This document shows positions 1 through 7,061 of a stretch of 9,736 nucleotides of DNA, one piece after another. Below the pieces are notes generated by a model, which searched no databases, was not told the origin of the DNA, and saw only the letters and a list, made by a program, of their open reading frames with translations. The stretch comes from CAYTIB01 sp964437725 (GTDB lineage: Bacteria; UBA8248; JACPRG01; G963555815), in the NCBI GenBank assembly GCA_964437725.1, contig CAYTIB010000049.1, positions 1-9,736 on the forward strand, given 5' to 3'. Position 1 is the first letter of the stretch; every line of letters starts with the position of its first letter. Both the position numbers and the translations under genes were made by a program.

Positions 1-125
1 GGTTTGTGAGAGCCGTCACAAAACGGCTGGTTCTTGCTGAGCCCGCACGCACACCACCAAACTTCCCCATCCTCATCTGGGGTATGTTTGAAGGGTCCTT
101 TTTGTGCCATTTCAGGTTGTTCCAT
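1..125 (-). CDS. CDGSH-type iron-sulfur protein, 3' end cut off by the window edge
   Basis: The first 41 residues of a small iron-sulfur protein are visible; the rest lies beyond the left edge. They contain the complete CDGSH signature C-x-C-x2-S-x3-P-x-C-D-G-S-H, with Cys25, Cys27, Cys36 and His40. This is the 3Cys:1His ligand set that holds a redox-active, pH-labile 2Fe-2S cluster in this family. A WW pair directly precedes the motif. There is no signal peptide, so it is probably cytoplasmic. The start is the ATG at 125-123, with a purine-rich GGGGCGG stretch just upstream; Met6 is an alternative. Bacterial family members are short and act in electron transfer or iron-sulfur/redox homeostasis, but the partner cannot be told from sequence. 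It is divergent from the HMA gene at 402. Family assignment is very secure; cellular role is unknown. Confidence 0.93.
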   Translation of the reverse strand, partial: MEQPEMAQKGPFKHTPDEDGEVWWCACGLSKNQPFCDGSHK

Positions 126-260
126 GGTTTTCCGCCCCTATAGTAGTTTTCGATAACCACAAAGTTTAAAAGCCCCAACCGCGGAGAGAATCCTTTTCCT
201 TATAAGACCACCGAAGGTCTACGGTCATCCCTGTGACACTCTGACCAGACAAAGTAGGAA

Positions 261-289
261 TTTCTATTTACGTGATTGTCAGGTATAAA
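261..289 (+). promoter_or_regulatory. possible sigma70-like promoter upstream of the HMA gene
   Basis: TTTCTA (261-266) and TATAAA (284-289) are separated by exactly 17 bases. The -10 box matches consensus at 5 of 6 positions, the -35 box at only 3 of 6. It would give a leader of about 105 bases before the ATG at 402. The rest of the region between the two divergent genes (126-401) shows only short, weak inverted repeats. The call is weak. Confidence 0.25.
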
Positions 290-401
290 CTTCTTCCTAA
301 TTGTAAATTAGTCAAAAAATGGAGCCATCTATTAGTAAATTCACTGTTTTGGCCTCAACCCATAGTGTCGGAAATGTAAAAACAGTAGGCGACAATTTAC
401 C

Positions 402-743
402 ATGAAACTCAAACTAAAGAATCTTTTTGTAGAACCAGGAGCCAATCCGAAGGAATCGTCCGGTAATCTTGACCGAAAAACGATTCAGGTCTCGGGAATG
501 CTATGTGGCCTCTGAGCGAGACGGGTTAAGCGGGCCCTGGAAGGGCTTCCTGATGTCGAATCGGTTAATGTCCAGTTCACCGCAGAAAAAGCGGATGTAT
601 TTCTAAAAGCGGGAAGCACTTTTGATTCGGAAGCTATCCGGCGAGCTATCGACCGTATTATTGTTTTGCCCCGACTCAGAAAAGTTCTGGCGAAAATTAA
701 AAAGAAGACCATGGCATCGATTCGGTTATCCCCGAACAAATGA
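402..743 (+). CDS. HMA-domain metal-binding protein with in-frame UGA at the second motif cysteine; candidate selenoprotein
   Basis: Read through the UGA at 513-515, this frame encodes 113 residues with an HMA (ferredoxin-like metal-binding) domain at about residues 27-88. The metal loop is GMLCGL-U at 32-38, where the family has GMxCxxC: Cys35 is present and position 38 is UGA. Helix 1 follows (RVKRALEGLPDVESVNVQF), then the A-E-K-A-D-V strand and the second helix (SEAIRRAI). The usual terminal Gly-Tyr is absent and a basic tail (RLRKVLAKIKKK) follows. HMA proteins bind soft metals such as Cu, Hg or Zn through the two thiols and act as chaperones or transporter domains. A Cys-Sec pair would bind such metals or act in redox chemistry. 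The ATG at 402 is in frame, with a weak AGG 12 bases upstream. A hairpin with SECIS geometry lies at 532-548. The alternative is a pseudogene with a Cys-to-stop mutation, but the intact downstream frame and the exact position of the UGA argue against it. Confidence 0.78.
513..515 (+). other. in-frame UGA, candidate selenocysteine codon (residue 38)
   Basis: The UGA stands exactly where the HMA motif GMxCxxC has its second cysteine. UGA differs from both Cys codons (UGU, UGC) at one base, which fits Cys/Sec exchange but also a point mutation. No other in-frame stop occurs between 402 and the UGA at 741-743. Confidence 0.7.
532..548 (+). promoter_or_regulatory. candidate bacterial SECIS hairpin
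   Basis: GGGCCCU (532-538) pairs with AGGGCUU (542-548), closing a GGA loop (539-541). The 7-bp stem has four G-C pairs, one A-U and two G-U at its base. The loop begins 23 bases after the UGA, and its first two bases are G. Bacterial SECIS elements lie directly downstream of the UGA inside the coding region, with a short apical loop carrying a G near its 5' side, so the geometry fits. An alternative fold pairs GGAA (539-542) with UUCC (547-550) around a GGGC loop and also keeps G in the loop. Folding was judged by eye. Confidence 0.5.
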
Positions 744-887
744 TCCAAACTTTAGCACCCTTTCGTTGTTGTCATTGAAGAGAAACGCTTTTTTCTGCTA
801 TCATCCGGAGTAACCCTTGACAGTCCATAAGGTCTGCTTTACCTGGGAGTCAGTAACGATTATTCGGCCTCGGACAAAACTGAAAGT

Positions 888-893
888 GGGGAG
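888..893 (+). promoter_or_regulatory. ribosome binding site deciding the amidotransferase start
   Basis: GGGGAG ends 6 bases before the ATG at 900. The in-frame TTG at 894 directly abuts it and could not be used with this site, so the ATG is preferred. Confidence 0.75.
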
Positions 894-899
894 TTGGCC

Positions 900-1613
900 A
901 TGACCATTCTGGCTATCCAGCATGTTGGGTGCGAGCCTATGGGCTTACTTGAGGACATCCTAAAAGAACAGGGACTCCTTTATCGGAACCTTCATCCGTA
1001 CCTAGGTGATCCCATCCCTCAGACACACTTCGGAATTGATTGTCTAATCCTCATGGGTGGCCCGATGAATGTCTACGAGCACACAGCTTACCCCTGGCTT
1101 CTGGATGAGGACATTCTGATCAGGAACTGCCTTGAAGAAAGGGTGCCTATCCTCGGGATCTGTTTAGGTTCTCAACTGCTAGCCAAGGCAGCAAACTCCA
1201 AGGTTAAGGCCGGACATGCTAAGGAAATCGGGTGGCGACCAATCCGTTTGGATCAGTCGGCAGAGGCGGATCCTGTTTTCGCTGGGATGGAGGAGGAATT
1301 CTCTGTTTTTCACTGGCATGGTGACACTTTTGACCTACCGGACGGAGCAACTCTTCTCGCTAGCTCAGAGATGTACGCCAATCAAGCCTTCTGCTTAAAC
1401 CAGAACTGCTACGCATTTCAATTTCACATCGAGGTAACCGAAACTATGATTCAAGAATGGTGTGCGACATATCCCGATGATTTAAAAGCTATGCATTTCT
1501 CGGAGGCGTCCATCCCCGTGGGGTGTGTCGAATGTCAGGGGCGAATCACTCCTCTTCACGAAAGAGCCCGAAGGATCTTTCTCAATTACTTCAGACATAT
1601 TCACCTGATCTGA
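900..1613 (+). CDS. class I glutamine amidotransferase-like protein (GMP synthase-type GATase1 fold)
   Basis: This stand-alone class I glutamine amidotransferase domain has 237 residues. The oxyanion segment is MGGP (52-55), the nucleophile elbow is GICLGSQLLA with Cys88, and the remaining triad residues are His176 and Glu178 in FQFHIEVT. All catalytic residues are present, so it should hydrolyse an amide such as glutamine, releasing ammonia, or a gamma-glutamyl compound. Stand-alone members are usually named GMP synthase-like, but there is no ATP pyrophosphatase domain here, so it is not a full GMP synthase. In nitrogen-compound pathways, relatives cleave gamma-glutamyl amides. The substrate here is unknown. 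It has no signal peptide and is probably cytoplasmic. It lies 63 bases before the LLM oxidoreductase on the same strand and may be co-transcribed with it. The start is chosen by the GGGGAG site at 888-893. Confidence 0.9.
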   Translation: MTILAIQHVGCEPMGLLEDILKEQGLLYRNLHPYLGDPIPQTHFGIDCLILMGGPMNVYEHTAYPWLLDEDILIRNCLEERVPILGICLGSQLLAKAANSKVKAGHAKEIGWRPIRLDQSAEADPVFAGMEEEFSVFHWHGDTFDLPDGATLLASSEMYANQAFCLNQNCYAFQFHIEVTETMIQEWCATYPDDLKAMHFSEASIPVGCVECQGRITPLHERARRIFLNYFRHIHLI

Positions 1614-1676
1614 GTAGTCATAGTTTTTAATCCATAAAGAAAATAGAACTGAACCAAATCACTAAGGATTTATCCG

Positions 1677-2696
1677 ATGAATGCCCCTACCTCAAAACCG
1701 GCTCCCGGTTGGCCTACGAGTCGCTCTCCTCGTTTTAGTGTTCAGATCCCTCCTCAAAATATTTCCTACCAACAGGTATTGAATACCGCTTTGGAAGCAG
1801 AAAAGTTAGGATACGATTCGGTCTGGTTATTTGATCATTTCTTCCCTATCTTCGGCAGCCCCGAAGGTCCCTGCCTAGAAGGGTGGACGGTCCTCTCTGC
1901 GATCGCAGCTATTACAAAAAAAATTCGCCTGGGTATCTTAGTGTCCGGAAACACATATCGCCATCCTTCGGTCTTAGCCAAGATGGCGACAACGGTGGAC
2001 ATAATCAGCGGGGGACGATTGGAATTCGGACTAGGTGGATCATGGTTCGAATTTGAACATAACGCCTTGGGAATTAACTTCCCTCCCGTAAGAGAGCGGC
2101 TGGAGCGGCTGGAGGAGGCTCTTCAACTCATCCGGCTGTTCTGGACAAAGGGTCAAGAGGGCCAAGTAAGCTACAAAGGGGCGTACTACCAGCTGAACGA
2201 AGCGCATTGCAATCCCGGTAATTTTCAAAAACCTCACCCACCAATCATGGTGGGTGGCGGGGGAGAGAAGAAAACTCTCCGGACGGTTGCCCGCCACGCA
2301 AACCTCTGGAATACCTTCGGTACGCCTGATGTATTCCGTCACAAAATCGAAGCACTAAACGAACACTGCAGAGAGGAAGGGCGCGACTTTACCGAGATTG
2401 AAAAATCTGTCCTCGCCATGATTCACGTGGGTGACGACCCGCTAGAGGCAGATCAGTTGGTTGAGGAAACCGCAAAAAGAATCAGCGCTGGAGTGGCAAC
2501 GGCCCCCTCACAGGAAACAGCTAACGATCTCCGCCAAAGCCTGATCTCGGGTAATGCCGATGCTGTCACTGAAAAAGTTCGTCAGTATCACGAGGTGGGA
2601 GTATCGCACGTCATCTTTGGGATGGCTCCTCACTGGGACTTCGTATCTTTCCGTCGATTCGCTAAAGAGGTCGTCCCAAAGTTTCGTTCTGGCTAA
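1677..2696 (+). CDS. LLM-class flavin-dependent oxidoreductase
   Basis: This 339-residue bacterial luciferase-like monooxygenase-fold protein (TIM barrel) uses FMN or F420. Typical segments are the N-terminal strand and helix ending in AEKLGYDSVWLFDHF (41-55), the core HPSVLAKMATTVDIISGGR (96-114) running into LGLGGSW-like residues, and KPHPPIMVGGGGEKKTLR (185-202) followed by ARHANLWN (205-212). The overall pattern resembles members annotated as F420-dependent, but cofactor choice cannot be read safely from sequence. Family reactions include oxidation of alkanes, sulfonates, hydroxyl groups and heterocycles; the substrate here is unknown. The first 18 residues are Pro/Ser rich and likely disordered. 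The start is the ATG at 1677 with AAGGA 8 bases upstream. No flavin reductase gene is nearby. Confidence 0.92.
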   Translation: MNAPTSKPAPGWPTSRSPRFSVQIPPQNISYQQVLNTALEAEKLGYDSVWLFDHFFPIFGSPEGPCLEGWTVLSAIAAITKKIRLGILVSGNTYRHPSVLAKMATTVDIISGGRLEFGLGGSWFEFEHNALGINFPPVRERLERLEEALQLIRLFWTKGQEGQVSYKGAYYQLNEAHCNPGNFQKPHPPIMVGGGGEKKTLRTVARHANLWNTFGTPDVFRHKIEALNEHCREEGRDFTEIEKSVLAMIHVGDDPLEADQLVEETAKRISAGVATAPSQETANDLRQSLISGNADAVTEKVRQYHEVGVSHVIFGMAPHWDFVSFRRFAKEVVPKFRSG

Positions 2697-2781
2697 CAAC
2701 ACGAGATCAACCGCAATAATCCTTCTTTCAAGCTAAAAAATTTAGCCTCCTTCTGAGCATCGGTTTTCTTCCGTCCCTCCG

Positions 2782-2790
2782 TGTTATAAT
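2782..2790 (+). promoter_or_regulatory. extended -10 promoter before the TPR gene
   Basis: TGTTATAAT is a perfect TGn extended -10 motif joined to the TATAAT consensus. No good -35 box is seen, and extended -10 promoters can work without one. Transcription would start near 2797, giving a leader of about 100 bases before the TPR start at 2901. Confidence 0.5.
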
Positions 2791-2900
2791 CACACAATCG
2801 ATAAAGTAGATGTGTCTGATGGGTTCCATTGGGGCGGTGCTGTTTGTGGTTCCGGTGGAGGTCGCTTGGTACGTACTCCTTAATCAGGAACTCTTTCATC

Positions 2901-3875
2901 ATGCCTTCGGCACGAACCGCAGTTGCAAGTCCTAAGGCACCCGGAGATAAAAGACACCAGGCTTTGGAACATGTCCAAAGGGGTGTTGACTTTTGGGCAA
3001 TTGGATCTCGCAGAAAAGCATGGATTCAATTCACCAAGGCATCAGAAACCGATCCCAACTGCCCTGAAGCCTACTTTGAAAAAGGCCGGGTTCAACAAAC
3101 CCTGGGGAATCTTCCTGCAGCAGCTAAATGGTACGACCGCGCACTAGAAGCGGCGGAGGCTCCTGGCAGGAAGGGTATTCGGGCTATTCGTGATGTGGTT
3201 CGTGGAACCCGGGTCCTCAGGGGAATCACATCCTGGCAGTCAAAAGCCTGGGAAAGCGCTGGAAAAGAATTCCAACAGGCTGTCTCGGAAGGTTATGAGC
3301 CTTCCGAGTTCATACGTCATCTTATGGGCGAGTGTGAACTACGTCTTGGTCGTCTAAAAGAAGCAATTCAGGAGTACGAAAAAATCCCTTGGAATAAGGA
3401 TGGATTAATGAATTACGGCCTGGCGCTTTTCGCCAACGGAGACTTGGAGGCTTCTGTCTCAACGCTACGACGTGCCTTTTTCCAATCCCCCGATGAAGTA
3501 ACTGCACTTCTGGGAGAAAGAGCAGAGGTCGGAACAAATTTCACTGGGAGGAAAAGCCCAAAAGAACCCGTACAGGATGAAACCGTTCCGAGCGATGCAG
3601 AATCCAACAGTTGCACTGCCTATGCCGAACGATGTGGTGATCTTTGGGAACACACGGAGAGTGCTTGGCCCTTCCTGCGAGCGCTTTGGACGGACCCTCA
3701 GGTTCGATTGGAGATGAAACAGGTCGAACAAATTAAGAGTCTCCTGCAAGGAAGGGGCCCTTCTTCCTCGACCTCAGCATTGAAACGCCGACTAACTCGT
3801 CTTCGGTCGCCAGTCCGAATTCTCCATTCTCAACATCTCATTTTAGATCGCCTCGGGAAACGCCTTTCCACGTAA
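2901..3875 (+). CDS. tetratricopeptide-repeat (TPR) protein
   Basis: This 324-residue helical-repeat protein has TPR-like units at roughly 22-54, 56-88, 136-166 and 168-200. They show the W/G/Y/A/P spacing, for example EAYFEKGRVQQTLGNLPAAA with the PN/PE turns between units. TPR superhelices bind other proteins, so a scaffold role is likely, but no enzyme motif is present. Residues after about 215 are polar and then basic (KRRLTRLRSPVRI), with no recognised domain. There is no signal peptide or membrane segment, so it is probably cytoplasmic. The ATG at 2901 has AGGAA 10 bases upstream. An in-frame TTG at 2829 would add 24 residues rich in Cys, Trp and Arg that look non-coding, so the ATG is preferred. 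The M24 peptidase gene starts 47 bases downstream, suggesting one transcript. Confidence 0.8.
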   Translation: MPSARTAVASPKAPGDKRHQALEHVQRGVDFWAIGSRRKAWIQFTKASETDPNCPEAYFEKGRVQQTLGNLPAAAKWYDRALEAAEAPGRKGIRAIRDVVRGTRVLRGITSWQSKAWESAGKEFQQAVSEGYEPSEFIRHLMGECELRLGRLKEAIQEYEKIPWNKDGLMNYGLALFANGDLEASVSTLRRAFFQSPDEVTALLGERAEVGTNFTGRKSPKEPVQDETVPSDAESNSCTAYAERCGDLWEHTESAWPFLRALWTDPQVRLEMKQVEQIKSLLQGRGPSSSTSALKRRLTRLRSPVRILHSQHLILDRLGKRLST

Positions 3876-3922
3876 GGCTAGAATAAGCGGGAGTTTGACC
3901 TCCTGTCTCTTGGAGAATATTC

Positions 3923-5149
3923 ATGGATACCTTTGCCCGTGGACACTACAACGTCGACTATGAAACCCGGATCAATTGGGACCACCTCCGAGATGAACGT
4001 GTCAAAAAAACTCAAACTCACATGAAGGAAGAAGGGATTGACGCCCTTCTACTTTGGCAGGACGAAAACGTCCGATACCTGACCAGCCAACGGGCAATTA
4101 TGCTTCAGTACCGTTCGGTCACCCACTATGGGGTCCTGTTGACGCAGGAAGCAGGTCCTGTCCTATTAACCTCAGGCGGTGAAATTGCTCGAGTTAGGGA
4201 GACCATGCCATGGATTTCACATGTCGAGGCAATCCCGCACATGACTGAGCCTGGCTTGGTAAACAATGTGACGCAAAACCAAATCCTCCCCTATCTCAAG
4301 GAATTCGGCGTTGACGAAGGAAAAGTCGGCACCGATGCAGCCACGTTTACGATGCGCAGAATATTCGAACAGGAGCTATCCGGCGTGGAATGGGTGGACG
4401 GAGAGCAGTTTATGTACATGTCTCGGGTTCGAAAATTACCTGACGAAATCAAAGTTCTTCAAGAAGCTACTGCCATTGCAGATGCAGTCACCCAAACGGC
4501 TATTGATCATGTCAAAGCAGGGGTGAGGGAGTGCGAGGTCGCAGCTGAAGCTATGCGAACATTATTCCGGTATGGCGGTGAATTTGCCCATCTCGCTAGT
4601 CCTTTTGTTGCGTCAGGAGAACGAATGTCCCCGCCTACACGCTTCGCTACGGATAAGATTATACGACACGGTGATATAGTTTTTATAGACATTGGAGCAA
4701 TGTGGGGCGGCTACTTTGGTGACGTGGGTAGAACTGTGATCTGTGGCAAACCCTCACGGCAACAACAAGAAATTTACACCGCTACCTATGAATGCCTTCA
4801 CGCCGGGATCGCTCTCATGAAACCAGGGCATACGAACATGGAGGCAACTCGGGCATTTATAGATAAAGCAGCGGAGCACGGCTTAGGAAATGACTTCATC
4901 AATCTATATATTGGCCATGGGTGCGGAATCAGTCCGAACGAACCACCATATATCGGTGAGGCAGCCACTGGTGCAATGGAAGTCGAGTTCGAACCGAACA
5001 TGGTCTTTGCAGTCGAGCCACTAATCTGGGTACCAAACGTCCGTGGGGGAGGAGGTGTTCGCGTAGAAGATATGATTTGGGTACGTCAAGACGGACCGGA
5101 ATATATGAGCCGGGCACCATATTGTGAAGAGTTACTGATTAGATCATAA
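3923..5149 (+). CDS. M24-family metallopeptidase (Xaa-Pro aminopeptidase/creatinase fold)
   Basis: This 408-residue protein has the two-domain layout of the family. An N-terminal creatinase-like domain spans about 20-165, and the pita-bread catalytic domain spans about 175-400. All five canonical metal ligands of M24 enzymes can be placed: Asp256 and Asp267 (FIDIGAMWGGYFGD), His332 (GHGCG), Glu365 (VEP) and Glu382 (VRVED). The protein is therefore expected to be a dinuclear metal hydrolase rather than metal-free creatinase. The position that usually carries a second His (HE-P-P) is Asn339 in PNEPPYI, so specificity may differ from standard prolidases. M24 members include Xaa-Pro peptidases, creatinase and the DMSP lyase DddP; the DddP-type D-x-D motif is not seen. 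The start ATG has GGAG 7 bases upstream. It converges with the Rieske gene. Confidence 0.88.
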   Translation: MDTFARGHYNVDYETRINWDHLRDERVKKTQTHMKEEGIDALLLWQDENVRYLTSQRAIMLQYRSVTHYGVLLTQEAGPVLLTSGGEIARVRETMPWISHVEAIPHMTEPGLVNNVTQNQILPYLKEFGVDEGKVGTDAATFTMRRIFEQELSGVEWVDGEQFMYMSRVRKLPDEIKVLQEATAIADAVTQTAIDHVKAGVRECEVAAEAMRTLFRYGGEFAHLASPFVASGERMSPPTRFATDKIIRHGDIVFIDIGAMWGGYFGDVGRTVICGKPSRQQQEIYTATYECLHAGIALMKPGHTNMEATRAFIDKAAEHGLGNDFINLYIGHGCGISPNEPPYIGEAATGAMEVEFEPNMVFAVEPLIWVPNVRGGGGVRVEDMIWVRQDGPEYMSRAPYCEELLIRS

Positions 5150-5201
5150 CTGTCAATTCGCTATTGGTTCTTCTGTAATTTTCTGCAGAAATTGTAATTC
5201 T

Positions 5202-5230
5202 CTAAACATTGCCTAGTAGGCGAAGTTTAG
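5202..5230. terminator. imperfect hairpin between convergent genes, possible bidirectional terminator
   Basis: CTAAAC (5202-5207) pairs with GTTTAG (5225-5230), and GCCT (5211-5214) pairs with AGGC (5218-5221) around an AGT loop. A symmetric 3-base internal loop separates the two stems. It sits between the stop of the M24 gene (5149) and the stop of the Rieske gene (5248). There is no clear U-tract on either side, so termination is inferred from position and structure. A separate 12-bp palindrome (TTTCTGCAGAAA) lies just to its left. Confidence 0.35.
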
Positions 5231-5247
5231 AAACATGGGTCTCGAAT

Positions 5248-6210
5248 TTAAAAAACTCCTAGCTCCCTTATAAATTTCCTGTAAGCAAGTGAGACACCAT
5301 CTGGTCCCTTCAGATGCAGCTCCTCGGTCAAATCTAGAGGTAGCTCCTCAGGCCGTTGGTTCTCGACTATCATGCGGTCTTGCTCCGTCAAAAGAGCATA
5401 AACGTCCTCTTGTTTTCCCCCGTCCGAGAGTTTAGGTTCGTAGTTTCTCGCCGCTAAAAAGTATCGCGTGCACTCTCCAGCCGAATGCGGCGTACAGACA
5501 AAGGCCAACACCTCATTTCTGCCATCAGATTCCTCTTTTTCCAGGTATATGGAAAAAGGTCGATATAGTCGATATGTTCTCTTGAATGAGACCGCATGGG
5601 TTTTATCCGGGAGGCTAAAGTAGTGAAATCGCAGTTCTTCGCCATGTCGTTTCACATCGATGTCGGGTGTTCGAGGGTGACTGCGATTACCAAGAATTCC
5701 TTCATGGACCCAAGGGAAGTGTGCTAGGTCAACAAAATTTTCGATTGCTCGGGCTGCGCTGCAATGCCATACCCTCCGGTCACGCAATACAACCTTGAAC
5801 GTCTGATTCTCAAGCAGCGGAAATTCAGGGATTGGAGTACTAGGATCATCAGACATACAAACCCAAATCACTCCATAACGCTCTTGAACTTGGTAAGTGG
5901 TCAAACAAGCTTTCTTAGGGATAGGATGATCCTCTGGAATTGAGGGAATCCGAACACACTTGCCATCAGCACTATAGGCCCAACCATGATAAGCGCAAAT
6001 AAGATTTTTTCCCTCTACCCACCCCAGAGACAAAGGGGTTCCACGGTGGATGCAAAGATCGTGATAGGCCGCAAGGGAGTTATCCAATCGGCATACGATT
6101 ATTGGTTCGTCCAGGAGCCTTAAAGCAACCGGTTTTGCCTTAATGTCTTCAGAAAAAGCAACCGGATGCCAGTAGGTTCTTAATGCAGGCCATAGATCAC
6201 TCTCGTGCAT
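5248..6210 (-). CDS. Rieske non-heme iron oxygenase, oxygenase (alpha) component
   Basis: This 320-residue protein has an N-terminal Rieske 2Fe-2S domain, with ligands Cys53 and His55 (CIHRG) and Cys72 and His75 (CAYHGW). The C-terminal domain carries the mononuclear iron site, with Asp161, His164 and His169 in ENFVDLAHFPWVHEG. Asp278 (TEQDRMIVENQ) is a likely third iron ligand. Length and the QRPEELP and Y-R-K-F-I-R-E-L end resemble the single-component-type oxygenases related to phthalate dioxygenase, vanillate demethylase and N-/O-demethylases. Such enzymes hydroxylate rings or demethylate substrates using electrons from a separate reductase, which is absent here. The longest frame begins at a TTG (6234) with no binding site and adds 8 polar residues; the ATG at 6210 is preferred. 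It lies 89 bases downstream of the DUF1989 gene at 6300 on the same strand, so the two may share a transcript. The substrate is unknown. Confidence 0.92.
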   Translation of the reverse strand: MHESDLWPALRTYWHPVAFSEDIKAKPVALRLLDEPIIVCRLDNSLAAYHDLCIHRGTPLSLGWVEGKNLICAYHGWAYSADGKCVRIPSIPEDHPIPKKACLTTYQVQERYGVIWVCMSDDPSTPIPEFPLLENQTFKVVLRDRRVWHCSAARAIENFVDLAHFPWVHEGILGNRSHPRTPDIDVKRHGEELRFHYFSLPDKTHAVSFKRTYRLYRPFSIYLEKEESDGRNEVLAFVCTPHSAGECTRYFLAARNYEPKLSDGGKQEDVYALLTEQDRMIVENQRPEELPLDLTEELHLKGPDGVSLAYRKFIRELGVF

Positions 6211-6299
6211 AGTTACTTCGCTTTCAGACTTCAAAAAAAGTTAAAACTTCTAATCCTAAAATTGCTAAGACTTCCAAAAATTAGCCTGCCATATTCACT

Positions 6300-7013
6300 T
6301 CAATCTGATGGACGATAAATCTGGATCTCTAGTGATTTGTTCTGGGGGCCACTGCAGCCGCCTGGGCACGCGGACACCGCAACAATGGAGTCTATCTCCG
6401 CATATAGTTCAACGTAATCCCCTTTCTTTGCATCCGGTTCGAGGAAGAAAAGTCGGCCCTGGTCATCAACACCAGTGGTCATGAAAATATTGAAGGCATC
6501 ATGGACATAATCTGGTGTCAGATCAAAATCGGCAATAGCCTGCGCCAGGTTGTCTTGACAGTTCGGACGTCCCCTCTCCCCTGTCAGCATCTCGAAATAT
6601 CGTTCGTTGCACCTTGAGAAAAGCAGATCGTGCGATGCAGCGCCATGCGCAAGAGGTTGATGGTCAACCGTATCCGAAATAATAGTGAACATTGGCCGCA
6701 TATTCGGAGGGGTGCTCCAAAGCTGTCCTCCAATCGTAAGATGAGACCCAAGAAAGATTCTCGTCCGTCCGGACCAAAACATCTCACGGGGATTTTCCTT
6801 CGAAAATGCGTTGAAGTCTGCAACCTGCGGCCCCTCAAAGTCTGCGATTCGTAGGATCTGCCCCTTCTCGACAACGAATGCTCTTCCACTTTCCTTCGGA
6901 ATGAAAAACTCCTGAAGGAGTTCCCTTTTTTCTGCCTTCTCCATTAGTTGGCGATAAAGTTCATCATCTTTTTGGTGAGTTTTCGGATCCTGATATATCT
7001 CTTCACCACTCAT
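6300..7013 (-). CDS. DUF1989 / urea carboxylase-associated family protein, copy A
   Basis: This 237-residue DUF1989 protein shows the family segments RIADFEGPQVADFNAF (55-70), SHDLL (127-131), RPNCQDN (149-155), FNIFM (174-178), and the C-terminal GDYVEL-AE-D followed by SACPGGCSG (214-222). His128, Cys135 and Cys152 keep the same spacing as His98, Cys105 and Cys122 in copy B, so they are candidate metal or active-site residues (inference). Members occur as pairs beside urea carboxylase-like genes, and some form a carboxyguanidine deiminase. Copy A has about 30 extra N-terminal charged residues compared with B. The start is the ATG at 7013, with AGGAG 7 bases upstream; the adjacent GTG at 7016 is less well spaced. 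The nearest upstream gene ends before a terminator, so this gene probably has its own promoter. The family is certain; the reaction is not. Confidence 0.9.
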   Translation of the reverse strand: MSGEEIYQDPKTHQKDDELYRQLMEKAEKRELLQEFFIPKESGRAFVVEKGQILRIADFEGPQVADFNAFSKENPREMFWSGRTRIFLGSHLTIGGQLWSTPPNMRPMFTIISDTVDHQPLAHGAASHDLLFSRCNERYFEMLTGERGRPNCQDNLAQAIADFDLTPDYVHDAFNIFMTTGVDDQGRLFFLEPDAKKGDYVELYAEIDSIVAVSACPGGCSGPQNKSLEIQIYRPSD

Positions 7014-7020
7014 CACCCAT

Positions 7021-7025
7021 CTCCT
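7021..7025 (-). promoter_or_regulatory. ribosome binding site of DUF1989 copy A
   Basis: On the minus strand this reads AGGAG, 7 bases before the ATG at 7013. An ATG at 7020 is out of frame and stops after five codons, so it is not the start. Confidence 0.75.
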
Positions 7026-7061
7026 GAATCCCGGAACTTTGAAAGCACTTTATCTCGAATG

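Noticed and set aside
622..813. 63-codon plus-strand frame overlapping the end of the HMA gene
   Set aside because: It is in a different frame from the HMA similarity, shows no recognisable family pattern and has no ribosome binding site.
817..845. Perfect TTGACA box upstream of the amidotransferase gene
   Set aside because: At 17-base spacing the -10 position reads TACCTG, only 2 of 6 matches, so a promoter cannot be supported.
2732..2746. GCTAAA-AAA-TTTAGC hairpin after the LLM gene as a terminator
   Set aside because: The stem is short and A-T rich, with a 3-base loop and no U-tract.
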